Below are positions 1 through 10,024 of a DNA stretch of 14,575 bases, piece by piece. Every line of letters begins with the position of its first letter. Within the stretch, counting starts at the first letter, position 1. Location: the NCBI GenBank assembly GCA_022559985.1, contig JAFJTR010000197.1, forward strand, positions 1-14,575, read 5' to 3'. The DNA comes from Parastagonospora avenae f. sp. tritici 18332-5 (taxonomy: Eukaryota; Ascomycota; Dothideomycetes; Pleosporales; Phaeosphaeriaceae). Below the pieces are notes generated by a model. The model did no database searches. It saw only the letters and a program-made list of their open reading frames with translations, and was not told the DNA's origin. A program made the position numbers and the translations under genes.

Positions 1-148
1 GAGCAGGACTGTGGAGTGCTGCAGAGTATAGTAGCCACCTGTGTAGTGTGGTACCGTCGAGTATAGTAGTCTGGGGTGTCAGGGTACGTTACCGTGACAT
101 AGGGGGTGTTCCATAACGCCATACCTGAGTAGGAACTAGAGACAAACC

Positions 149-655
149 TTACAAATTGCTAACAGATGCTTGCGCACTATTAGGCAAAGGGCCTAGGGCT
201 TTGTCAAAACCGGAGTCACCCTCGATAAGAGAAGGCATGAAGGCACTCCAGTCCAATGCCAGAGTACCCGGCATTAGACCATCCTCGAGAAAAGACATCT
301 CCCGATTGATGTCATCCACTGCCTCTAAAGCCTTAATATCCTCTACGAACTTTCCCAATTCATCTACCTATTGTTATTCACGACGTTTTAACATCTTTTG
401 CTGTTTTCGCAAACGATCCTTCTTCGCGCGCGCCGCGACTAGTGCGTCCAAGGCCGCTGCCTCGGCACGATCTGCCTCAGCCTCCTGCCGCTCCAATCTC
501 GCCAACTCAGTGTCCAACTTCGAGAAGTCCGGCAAGGGAACCTCCACAGGCACGCACGACTTTATTCTATTCTGATAATAATTACTACACTTCTTCTTTA
601 ACGACGACATCTGACACCCTAGATTCTTCTTCGAACAATATTGACACGCAACCAT
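149..655 (-). pseudogene. Broken Cys-rich, coiled-coil small protein gene (repeat-associated type)
   Basis: One minus-strand frame runs from an ATG at 655 to a stop at 149-151, but is cut by two in-frame stops close together (TAA, then CAA, then TAG, around 368-376). The first half opens with a Cys cluster (C-x2-C-x6-C, then KKCSNY and a later Cys), followed by a long charged, Ala/Glu/Arg/Lys-rich stretch that should form a coiled coil. The second half continues in the same frame with a plausible acidic sequence. I recognise the layout (Cys-rich head, then coiled coil) from small fungal proteins that are often found beside repeats, but I cannot name a function. One Cys position in the expected second CxxC pair is Tyr (CSNY), a further sign of decay. 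Alternatives: two separate short genes, or sequencing error. It lies in repeat-rich flank DNA next to an LTR-like stretch. Confidence 0.45.
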
Positions 656-767
656 GGCGAGTTCTCCGAGGCTGTTAATTCGATCGCCTACAAGGTGACG
701 ATGGACGGTACTGCAGGAAACTATAAGGTCAGTTCATGAGGACATGAACAATAGAAGAGGGGGATAG

Positions 768-1641
768 TGTTACGAACCTGTAGGAAGGGGCACGGCAGTC
801 TATGTAGGAAGTCAGGATGCTGACTAGGGAAGGTCAGCATGAGGGTCAGCATATAAGAACCAATAGATGACGCCACCCCGCAGGGCACGTGATCCCACGG
901 TCTTGGCGGAAAGCCACCATAGGACAAGTCACGTGTGTCCCATAGAATCCCACGAAGTCCCACAACGTCCCACGCATAGGACAATGTGGAACAACGTAGG
1001 ACATATAGGACAGCACCAGTATATAGAGAAGACTCAGAACCCTTATAGTTCATTGTCTTTAACTTCGTATTTCAAGTTACTAATACATTGTACTCTTTAC
1101 AGAAGCTCCCTCTTACTGTCTTAGTACGCCCCACCTCCGTATCCAGTGCCAACATCTCTCATCCGCGAAAACCAACTTGAGCCCTTCGAGCCAGCTTCCC
1201 TCTGCTTAGCTACTTGATAGGTTTTAACATGAGGATCCTGAGTGGTCGTGATATAAAACGACTGGTGTCAAGACCGCAAGGGTTGGTTCTTAAGGATGAG
1301 AAACGGAGAAGATGAACAAGGTGGTTCTTGGTACTAAGACAATAAGAGTGCGCTTCTGAAAAGAGTATCAAGATATCGAGTGGTAACCAAATGTATTGCT
1401 GTACTCAATAGTTCAAGTTGAACACAATCTACCATAAGGGTATCTTGTAGTTCCTATATACTAACGCACCATCCATATGATAGTATGTCGTCCAAGGAAG
1501 GCGGGCCGTCCATGGCTGGTGAGCCATTCATGGCTGGTGAGTCTTGGCTGGATGGTATGTCACGTGATCGTCGGGTAGCACTGATTCGTGCCCCGCCTAT
1601 CGTTCTGAGTTGTTCGCGAACCTTTGTCAAAGATCGTAACA
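768..1641. repeat. LTR-like repeat, possible solo LTR or fragment
   Basis: The stretch begins TGTTACGA (768-775) and ends TCGTAACA (1634-1641), a perfect 8-bp inverted pair of the 5'-TG...CA-3' kind seen at LTR ends. Inside are short repeated GTCAGCAT words (about 835-855), a run of TCCCAC words (about 945-975), a TATA-like site (about 1019-1027) and no convincing coding frame. Against it: the 5-bp flanks (GATAG and GGATT) do not match, so no target-site duplication is visible, and I cannot show a second copy. The 3' border may be wrong. The stretch contains no gene that I can support. Confidence 0.3.
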
Positions 1642-1737
1642 GGATTCTCGGTTTGTCGGGATGGATGTTAGTTGGACTTTTTATCTACTCTTAGTATACA
1701 GCATATCCTTGAGCGTGCGCTCTAGATTAGCGTCTGC

Positions 1738-4700
1738 TCACTCTGCTTCCCACTGTTCTAAGGCTGCTAAAGAGGACCTAAGACTGGGGTGGCCAGCCTT
1801 TAGCACTCGCTGACGCTGCTGTACACACTGGCTCATCAAGACAATAGCCTCTGCACTCCGACCTTGTGCTTTCCACGTGAAGGCGAGGTTGGCCATGCTG
1901 GTTAGCGTGGAAGGATGGTCCGCTCCCAGCTTCTTCTTGCGAGTCTCCATCACTTGCACAAACAGTTCTTCTGCTACATCCCATCGCCCTTGATTCCAAA
2001 GAGTCGAGGCCAGATTGGCCATGCTGGTCAGCGTGGAAGGATGGTCCGCTCCCAGCTTCTTCTTGCGAGTCTCCATCACTTGCACGTCCAGCTCTTCTGC
2101 TGCATCCCACCGCCCTTGATTCTGGTAAGTCGAGGCTAGATTGGCCATGCTGGTCAGTGTGTCTGGATGGTCCGCTCCTAGCTTCTTCTTGCGAGTCTCC
2201 AACGCTTGCACCTCCAGTTCTTCTGCTGCGTCCCACCGCCCTTGATCCCGGTAAGTTGAGGCCAGATTGGCCATGCTGGTCAGCGTGGAAGGATGGTCCG
2301 CTCCCAGCTTCTTCTTGCGAGTCTCCATCACTTGCACGTCCAGCTCTTCTGCTGCATCCCACCGCCCTTGATTCTGGTAAGTCGAGGCTAGATTGGCCAT
2401 GCTGGTTAGTGTGTCTGGATGGTCCGCTCCTAGCTTCTTCTTGCGAGTCTCCAACGCTTGCACCTCCAGTTCTTCTGCTGCGTCCCACCGCCCTTGATTC
2501 TGGTAAGTCGAGGCTAGATTGGCCATGCTGGTCAGTGTGTCTGGATGGTCCGCTCCTAGCTTCTTCTTGCGAGTCTCCAACGCTTGCACCTCCAGTTCTT
2601 CTGCTGCGTCCCACCGCCCTTGATCCCGGTAAGTTGAGGCTAGATTGGCCATGCTGGTCAGTGTGTCTGGATGGTTCACTCCCAACTTCTTCTTGCGAGT
2701 CTCCATCACTTGCACCTGCAACTCTTCTGCTGCATCCCACCGCCCTTGACTCCAGTAAGTCGAGGCTAGATTGGCCATGCTGGCCAGCGTGGAAGGATGG
2801 TCCGCTCCAAGCTTCTTCTTGCGAGTCTCCATCACTTGCTTCCTCAGCTTTCCCGCCTCGTTCCATCTCCCACCAAGCGAGTAGGCATCTGCCACCATCG
2901 CGATACTCCACAGCGTGTCCTCGTGCTCTTGGCCCAGCACATTCTCCCGCGCTTTCATTGACTTCAGAGCTAGTGTTGCAGCGTCAGTACTATGACCCAT
3001 TTCCTTTGCATACCATGCTGCGCGATAGAGCAGCGACGCCCATTCAGCTAGTGATGATTCGTGTTCTGGCGGCTGCCCTACAGCGGCCTTGGCATGCGCG
3101 TAGAGTGCCCGACATAGTGCCCAGTTCTCGTACTCTCCAGTTGGAAACGCTGCGCACAGGTTACTGACAAATTGCTGATTCCACTGCTCAAGCTTGCTAG
3201 TACTTTCAAGCCACTTCTGGGTCGCTAGCTGCACTAGCGCATGCATTTCGAACATAGTCCCAGCAGCATTAGTGGATATGAAGAAGAAGTCTCGTAGCAG
3301 CACTACATCATCTTCAAACTCTTCATCGTCCGCGCTAGACTGCGATGTTTCGTCTCCTGAGTCGCTATCTCCATCACCTTCCAACTTCTCCGTCTGGTTA
3401 GTCTGGGCTTCTTGTCGTTTAGTGCGGGGCCGAAGTAAATCCTCTGAAATACCTTGTCGGTCGAAGAAGCTCATAAGTGAGAGCAGGTCCGCTGCTGATG
3501 GCCGTGTCTGCTGTATATAGTCAAACGAGATTTGCCAGGTAGCAAAAATCGAGTTGTTGGCCTCCCGGTCTCGATAGAGCTGCCCGTTATCGTAGCTGAG
3601 TAGGCTTGATCGCTTGCGCTCGCTCTTCCTGAACTCCTCTAGGTACTTTGCCACTGTACATCGGGGCGCTCTTCGCGAAATGTACGCTGCAGCTTGCCCG
3701 ATAGCGAGCGGCGTGTACTCGAGCACAGCTGCGAGCTCAGCGACATCGCCGGTGTCTCCCTGCGCTCCCAGCTTCTTCTTAAAGAGCGCTAGCGCCTCCA
3801 CCGGATTCATCAGCTCCACACTAAGAATGTTGCGATGCCCAACCAGCATCGACGCTGCATTCTTGCTGCGCGTCGTTACAAGGATCGAGCCGTGCTCGCA
3901 CTGGGGGAGGTACTCGCGCAACGGTCTGGCAGCTCTCTTCGAATCGTCTTGACCGGTAGGCTCAACATCGAGAAGAAAGCGAGCGTCATCGACATTGTCA
4001 AGCACGAGAAGCCACCTCTGACTGCAGTCGCTCAGCCAGTCGTGCACCAGCTCAAATATGTTGGCCCGCGGATCCTGCCGTCCAGCGATCTTAACGATGT
4101 CGGCGATGTTGCGGAAGCTCTGCTCGTACCGCGCTGCGCTACTGGCGTGCACCCAGAACACCCACATCTCAGGCGACCGCTCGTACGTGCGGTAGGCATG
4201 CTCAATGGCGAGCTGCGACTTACTTCTCTGATGTTAGCGTGTAGTGCTGGTTGAGCAGTCTGCTGCTTACCCCACACCGCCTAGGCCAACGAGCGCAACC
4301 CGTGAGCCTGATGCAGTGCATCTTTGGTGAACATGGTCGAGCATCGTGCCTCGCTCGACGAAGTCGGCGTCGCGGGCGAAGGGTATTACGATCGATGGGT
4401 TAGGTGGGGTCTCCGGTCGTTCTGCAGACACAGAGCGTGGTTAGCGCAGTATTCGTTAAGGTGGGAGCGAGCGAGAACTTGCCAGGTGCCACGACGTGGT
4501 TTTCATCATATTCGTCATCATCGGTTCTGATGCTCGACAGCGTTGGAGCAAGAGATGACTCTCTTGAGCTCTCAGCAAAATACTCGTGCCTATGGAAGTA
4601 GTGGTCTGGGTCTTTTTTGGACTCCATAGCTGGCAGGCTTGGCTTGTATCCGAAGGATTCCTCATCCGGGTAACATTTAGCGAACCAGTCTTCTACCCTT

Positions 4701-6492
4701 TCGAAAGCATGTTCGAAGGTAGCTTGATTGTCTTCATTCTTGTCCGGTGTCCATGGGAGTGATCTCAACGCGAAAGAGTGGATGTGTTCCGCAACATGCT
4801 CAAGGAGCTGGTCATTTGACACGACACCTTCCGCATCCTGTGCCCAACTGCATAGAGGACACCACGGTATCTCCTCGACCGTCTGCTTGAGACCCATCTC
4901 AACGAAAAGTCCCATCTGATCGGCAGGTATAGCTCCCAGGTGGATGTCCGTCAAATGTTCGACGAAGACTGACTCGCAGGGGAATGTTTCAGTGTTACCG
5001 CAGATATCGCATTCCCAGCTGGTGGACACGACGTGGTCATTGAACATATGATCCATCCACGCTGTCTTCTCCGCAAACATCGCATCGGGGTGAGGGCAGT
5101 TTGGTAGCACACACGTGTAAGGAAGAATATCTTCCTTCAGGTGTTTCCTGGCGCATGCGTCAACACTGTGAGATTAGCTGCATCTGGTTGGGAGCCTGAC
5201 GTACCTCCAACGCCGAGGATCAGCGAAGATAATAGGCAGAGGGACGCAGCAACAGGGACAGTTGAATAATGCTGCTCCTTCCTTACAGCGAGGTGGTTTT
5301 GGATACTGTAGTCGGGAACCTGTAGTGGATATCTCGGTGACCGCTTGTTGAGAGGGGGTGGGTAGTTTTGCTATGTTAGCGATGATAGCTGTATCTACGT
5401 CAGACGCAACCGTATCGGTCATGGTCTCGGCTGCGCAATCAATAGTTACGCTCTGAGCACCATACAATGGGTCTCCCTGGGGTGAGCCATTCGTCTTTGG
5501 ACCAGATGGCATATTCCACTTCGCCAAAGGGGTTTCGGTGCTGGACCCTGTTTTACCTTGTTCATTAGTGTTTGCAGATACGTTAGGCTGCTGTGATGAA
5601 CTCTCCAGCTTCCTACGATGCCTTTGCGAATATGCAAATCGATGCGAACGCCGAAGGTTCGCTACAACGAGTCGCGTCTGTACTTCCGTAATTGCACGAT
5701 CATCATGTAGGAAGTCGATCGTGTCCTGGTCAACGCGGGCCCAGTATGCGTTCTTCTCTTCGGAAGAAATGCCCACTAGGCTAGGATCGATATTGTTCCA
5801 ATGTTCATGGCGACGACCCTCTAGAAGTGAAGGTTGAGCTAGTAAGAGCTGATAGAGGTGATCTCGAAGTTCTTTGTGCTTTTGCGCCCGTGGGTCGAAA
5901 GTTTTGTCCGCGTTGTAGAGACGCGAGGTGGTACCTGCCTTGCGAATCAATACAGCCAGCCTCGCGAGGTCGTTCAGTACCAAGTCTGCATTCTCGATGG
6001 CCTCCGGCAACGTTGCGTCATCGATGATTAACTCCTCTTCGTTGGTTAGGCCTGTTGATATATGATCTGGATCATCCACGCTTGTGTCGTCGAACAGTTC
6101 ACCATCAAAGTTGGAGTTCCCACGCTCATCGTGTAGTAATCCTGAGAAAGATCAGCCGACTTCAGTACAGGTACACAAATCCATGCGAAAACTTTACCAA
6201 TGTCTATGCAAATATCGATAGACTGCTTGTAGAGGACGAGGAGATTCAAAACAGCAGCCCGTACTTGTGGTTTCAGAGCTAAACGGGCTTCGAGGGAAGC
6301 TCGTCGATTTGAACATGCTCCAAGACCTGAGTCCCAGACGTTGAAGTCGGCGAGACGATTTTCTGCCCAACCTTGACGCTTTAGACTTTCGATCGTCATG
6401 CATCGCTCAAGACCCTCACGACAGGAAATGGTGGCGCCTGCGATGGTCGTTATATCCGGACCCTTTTGAAGGTGAAAAGACGCTGAAGCCAT
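1738..6492 (-). CDS. NLR-like receptor: C2H2 fingers, NB-ARC, TPR repeats (5 exons, 1510 aa)
   Basis: Exons (minus): 6492-6198, 6141-5205, 5147-4483, 4421-4271, 4222-1738; 4533 nt, all in frame. Introns are 56, 57, 61 and 48 nt; the third uses a GC donor. The start is the first ATG of the open frame, at 6492. Residues about 30-90 hold an FNVWD...GA...LEARL segment like the N-terminus of fungal C2H2/acuF-like proteins. Zinc-finger patterns follow: C423/C428/H444/H449, C457/C460/H475/H480 and C507/C510/H528/H532, ending FALRSLPW. The NB-ARC has a Walker A GLGGVGKS (678-685, built across the last intron), Walker B WLLVLDNVDD (753-762), an LVTTR motif and an MHALVQLATQKWL segment closing the winged-helix part. 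An acidic linker lies before it. C-terminal TPRs of kinesin-light-chain type follow. NB-ARC/TPR proteins are STAND ATPase receptors; the ligand here is unknown. The gene is divergent from the protease gene, and a decayed copy lies at 11542-12984. An annotator might split it in two at 4400. Confidence 0.85.
1897..2778 (-). repeat. Seven near-identical 126-bp TPR units inside the NLR gene
   Basis: Residues 1165-1458 of the NLR are seven consecutive 42-residue units, each starting MANLAST and carrying QGRWD.AEEL, ETRKKKLG and HP.TLTS. 7 x 126 = 882 bp with no indels. Differences cluster at unit positions 8-10 (YWS, YRD, YQN, LWN), 21 (Q, E, D or F), 24-25 (VM or AL) and 34-38. Units 2 and 5 are the same protein sequence, as are units 4 and 6; unit 3 has the first half of 4/6 and the second half of 2/5. 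Diverged units flank the array on both sides (about 1120-1164 and 1459-1510). Such high internal identity is typical of fungal NLR repeat arrays that are homogenised and reshuffled by recombination. It also explains the long open frames on the other strand. Confidence 0.92.
4073..4234 (-). repeat. Inverted duplicate tract shared with 11530-11691
   Basis: This 162-bp piece of the NLR gene (3' end of its last intron, then residues from the Walker A lysine through RYEQSFRNIADIVKI) matches 11530-11691 on the other strand with a single mismatch (G/A near 4087). Outside the tract the two copies are clearly more diverged. See the paired entry and the pseudogene entry. Confidence 0.85.
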
Positions 6493-6924
6493 AGACGCAG
6501 CACATCATATGATCCTTGCCTATCCTGATCGATATGAAGTGATGTTAGAAGCCTGCATAGATTGTGTTGGTGTTGCGTGGCAATTCTTGGCCCCAACGGA
6601 GCGGGGTACAGTCTCAAGGCGCGGGGTACAGTCTCAAGGCTGAGAATACCTACACTATACTCAACCTTGTCAGAGGTAGCACGGCCCACTTCAATCCTAT
6701 ACTACTGGAGAAATGCAAATATCCTAGAACTGTCTGTCAACAGAGTATGTGTGCGCTCCAAATCTACCTTCTCTTGATCATGGCTAACGTAGTGTTGAGT
6801 TTTGTGCTCTGCAACCCCCATTCCGCCACCTGCTGGCGCATTCGGGGTTTCGCGCGCTTGGTTATCAGACGCATCTTCTTTGAGACCTCTACCAGCAACT
6901 TGCATATCGAAATTTCTTGCAGCA
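6493..6924. promoter_or_regulatory. Shared divergent promoter region of NLR and protease genes
   Basis: These 432 bp separate the ATG of the NLR gene (minus, 6492) from the chosen ATG of the protease gene (plus, 6925). There is no convincing gene inside; short open frames here are unsupported. The only clear structure is the perfect 20-bp tandem duplication at 6601-6640. An in-frame ATG for the protease at 6802 would shrink the spacer to 309 bp. Co-regulation of the two genes is an inference from their head-to-head arrangement. Confidence 0.5.
6601..6640. repeat. Perfect 20-bp tandem duplication
   Basis: The unit GCGGGGTACAGTCTCAAGGC occurs twice back to back with no mismatch, in the spacer between the two divergent genes. 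Perfect identity suggests a recent duplication. It could double a regulator site for one or both genes, or be neutral. Confidence 0.95.
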
Positions 6925-9900
6925 ATGGAAGACTACAACGACTATGTAGATGTGCCGGAGCTTTTTGATAGCCTCTTGGAGATCCTGTCGAGGCTGATGA
7001 AAAGCATTATGGCAGAGCGTCGGTACAATAAGCAAGCTACAGTTCTGGGAGGTCTCTCTGCGTACTTGCTTATTATACAAGGAGAAAAGGAAGAGTTAGA
7101 GCTGGAGGTAATGAGGGAGCTAGAGCTGATATGCACGGTAAATGCAACATGACACAATAACAATAGAAGCCGTTCGCGCTGAAGACATAACAGTGGCCAA
7201 AGCGCTCGATCGACACCTCGAATACAACGACACTCAAAGCTCTTACTGCTGCCAAACACACAAACAGTTACTCAGACGTATGTGAGACGGTCAGCACAAG
7301 CCTACGTGCCTTTGCCTTCGCAACGCCCAGGCAACGAGAGGCGTGTAAGCAGTTCGCAAAGGCTAGGACCAGCGCTCACGTAGAAGCTTCGGGACACACT
7401 CATAACAGCCGCGTGGCGCGACCCGCGAAGCATGTAGTGACGCCCGAGGACTACCCGAATTTCGTCAATGTCACTTTGTATGATACTTTGCGAGAGTACA
7501 CTCGATGCCATTGTCAGCTAGCTGGGAAAGCAACCAGCATCGAGCACGAAGCTAGACTATGTTTGCGAAGTCGAGTTCATGTTGACCAGGGCCTAGTAGA
7601 TTTTGACTTACATTTCTGGAATCTACCATATTGGGATCTGACAAAACAAGACTGTCATTGGCAGCAGTTGCGACTGCACGTGCCAAGGTGAGTGCGCTTT
7701 TCGGTCGGGTGGTGTAGTATGACTGACTGCTACATAGCAAGCGAACTAGACTGAAGCGGGTGCGTGTCCAGGGCTTGGAAGCGTGCGTTGTAGTTTCGCC
7801 ACAGAATTCGACCACACATTCGGCACCTAATGGAGATCCTGAGCCACTACAAGTGGATGATGACACTCTTCCTACTGATAATTTCTGCGGCCTACTTAGT
7901 GAAAGTATTGGACCGGCAAAAATACGTCTGAAACTCCAAGAGAGCTCGCTTTTACGACTCCATGAAGCGGGCGAAACGGACCAAGAGTTGATTGATAAAC
8001 CTAGCGTGTCACTTGCACAGGTATTGCATCAACACCGCTTGAGTACGAAGATGAAGATCAGTCTTGCCTACACCTTGGCACGCTCTGTGTGGCAATACTA
8101 CGACTCCGACTGGATTGGATCAGGATGGACATGCAAGACCATCCACTTGATGTTGGAGAGCTCCACCGATCTGAAGTATTCTTGCGTTGACGCCAGCAAA
8201 CCATGCTTTACGGTTCAGTTCCACACTAACACGGACACAATAACAGAATGTTATGAGATTCCTCAGGTGATTCACAGATATCCGCGTGTGCTTGCTCTTG
8301 GCATGCTGTTGACCGATATTGCGCGTACATCGTACTACGAGGGCATTGCAGCAGTAGCGCAGACGCAGCAACATAAAGCGAACACAGACTACATGACGGG
8401 ACGGAGGATCATCGAACGCGATCAGAGCTGGCCGGATCTCGGCACCGCCGATGCAGCACGACAACGTCTCAGGGAGGTCTACAAGGCAGCTACACAGAGC
8501 TGTTTCGATAAGGATATCTTTAGAGATGTCTCGAGTTCCGCCAGATCTAAAGACCGAGTTTTCGAGGCAGAAGAGCACCGCAAGATCCTGTATGAAAGGG
8601 TAGTTTGGCCACTCGAGGATATCATCGCTGACATGGGATGGACGCATTCGCTGGGCAAATTAGACGCAATTAAGTTCGACGAAGCAATCGCTCATAATTC
8701 AAGACTGCCTCAGCGGTCGAGCTCAGCGTCGCTCAGTGAAGATACTTCACGATTGCTAGTACCAGGGAGACGTCGCGTAAGAAAAGGTTCGCTACAGCTG
8801 CAACAACAGGAAAATTCGGCTCGTTTCAATGCAGATTTGTTCGATGACGAGATGCCGCATGGTGGCCACACCAGTGAGCGGTGAGTACAACAAAAGTCTG
8901 CTTTAGTTATTTATGGTACCTATAGCAGTATCTTCAGCTTCTAACTCATGTGACCTTAGTCGCAAAGCATATCTAGACTGGAAAGCGGGATTTAGCCAAG
9001 TGTACGATCACTTCATTCTAGAGCAGCCGCCGAAATCAGTCTTGCCAGTGAAGATAGCGATCCTCGATACGGGCTTAGATATGGACCACGATTGCATCGA
9101 AGCACATGCAGAAAGAATTCGAGGAGAGAATTGGCTCAGCAAGCCAAGATCGAAAAGTCTGCACGACTCGCATGGCCATGGAACACACATTACAGGGATC
9201 ATACTTGATCTCATTCCGCACTCTGAGCTCCTCGTCGCAAAAGTAACAGATGGCGAGGCGACAGACCCTGGAGCCTTGGCACGGGTGAGTTTTACCAACA
9301 AACAAACTCGACTTGGGAGACAGGTCTAAATTCTCGTTCACAGGCAATCGACCATGCGGTAGATCAGAATGTCGACATAATCTCCATCTCCATGGGATTT
9401 CCACAGAAGGTTCCCGGATACGACGAACTCGAACGTGCTATTGAGAGGGCATATTCCGCGCACGTATTAATATTCGCAGCTGCTTCGAATGGAGGTAACA
9501 ACAACGATAGAGCATACCCCGCACGTGATACGCACGTCTTCTGCATTCATTCCACTGATGCAAAGGGCAATCGGTCGAAGTTCAGCCCCACAGCCGAAGA
9601 TTTCACGTATAATTTCGCGACTATCGGCGAGGCTGTCGAGTCGTTTTGGCCTAAACACCTTTGCAAACAGGACGAGGACGCAGTAAGGGTAAAGTCAGGA
9701 ACATCCTTCGCGACACCTATAGCAGCTAGTATTACGGCATTTCTGCTATTGTACGCAAGAGTACATCTCGAGGCCGAGCAAGCAAACAGGTTGAAACGAC
9801 ATCCGGCTATGGGACAGTTACTTCATCGAGTGTCTGGAAGCTCAAGAGCCAAGAAGAATCGAGATGATTATCAATACATGTTCCTAAGCCGGCACCCAGA

Positions 9901-9958
9901 CACTTTCTTTGGAAAAGACACAGAGGAAATCAATAATGCATTCCGCAAATGCACCTAA
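6925..9958 (+). CDS. DUF7580-like domain fused to subtilisin (S8) protease (5 exons, 929 aa)
   Basis: Exons: 6925-7137, 7194-7687, 7738-8880, 8960-9284, 9344-9958; 2790 nt in frame. All introns are GT-AG (56, 50, 79, 59 nt). The start at 6925 has A at -1, G at -3 and G at +4; an in-frame ATG at 6802 would add 41 residues. Residues about 110-500 resemble the fungal DUF7580 domain (LYDTLREYTRC.C, a SLAQVLHQ...LAYTLARSVWQYYDSDWIGSGW block, PRVLALGMLLTDIA, CFDKDIF). The protease domain spans about 645-880: catalytic D653 in ILDTG, H690 in HGHGTH, oxyanion N774 in AAASNGG and S846 in SGTSFATP, so it should be active. No signal peptide or membrane segment is visible, which implies a cytosolic enzyme rather than a secreted subtilisin. 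The stop codon is 66 bp from that of the gasdermin-like gene. It resembles HET-Q2-type proteases in role and context; the actual substrate is inferred. Confidence 0.85.
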
Positions 9959-10024
9959 TACCCCCACCATGAACACACGTCCTCACAATCAAGGCAGCCT
10001 CCTCTAGACCATTAGAACGAATGA
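9959..10024. other. 66-bp convergent spacer between protease and gasdermin-like genes
   Basis: The two stop codons face each other across 66 bp, so the 3' untranslated regions must nearly meet or overlap as antisense. No terminator or poly(A) motif is obvious. The tightness argues that the pair has been kept together. Confidence 0.6.

Noticed and set aside
721..1053. 110-codon minus-strand frame and the overlapping plus-strand frame at 867-1124
   Set aside because: Low-complexity, repeat-derived sequence in the LTR-like stretch, with no protein-like features.
1485..1694. 69-codon plus-strand frame
   Set aside because: Driven by a short direct repeat (ATGGCTGGTGAG words); no recognisable domain and inside the LTR-like stretch.
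1778..2911. 377-codon second minus-strand frame with GRSRRTGGASVGDSQEEA-type repeats
   Set aside because: Same cause: frame-shifted reading of the TPR repeats; the NB-ARC/TPR frame explains the sequence.
2157..3167. 336-codon open frame on the plus strand across the TPR array
   Set aside because: It is the antisense shadow of the TPR units: 126 bp is divisible by 3, so a stop-free unit stays stop-free in every frame when repeated.
6802..6924. Upstream ATG at 6802 as start of the protease gene
   Set aside because: It would add 41 residues with no recognisable domain into the promoter spacer; 6925 has a good start context. It cannot be excluded without transcript data.
8120..8647. 175-codon minus-strand frame opposite the protease gene
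   Set aside because: Antisense to the DUF7580-like exon, which has clear family motifs and consistent splice junctions.
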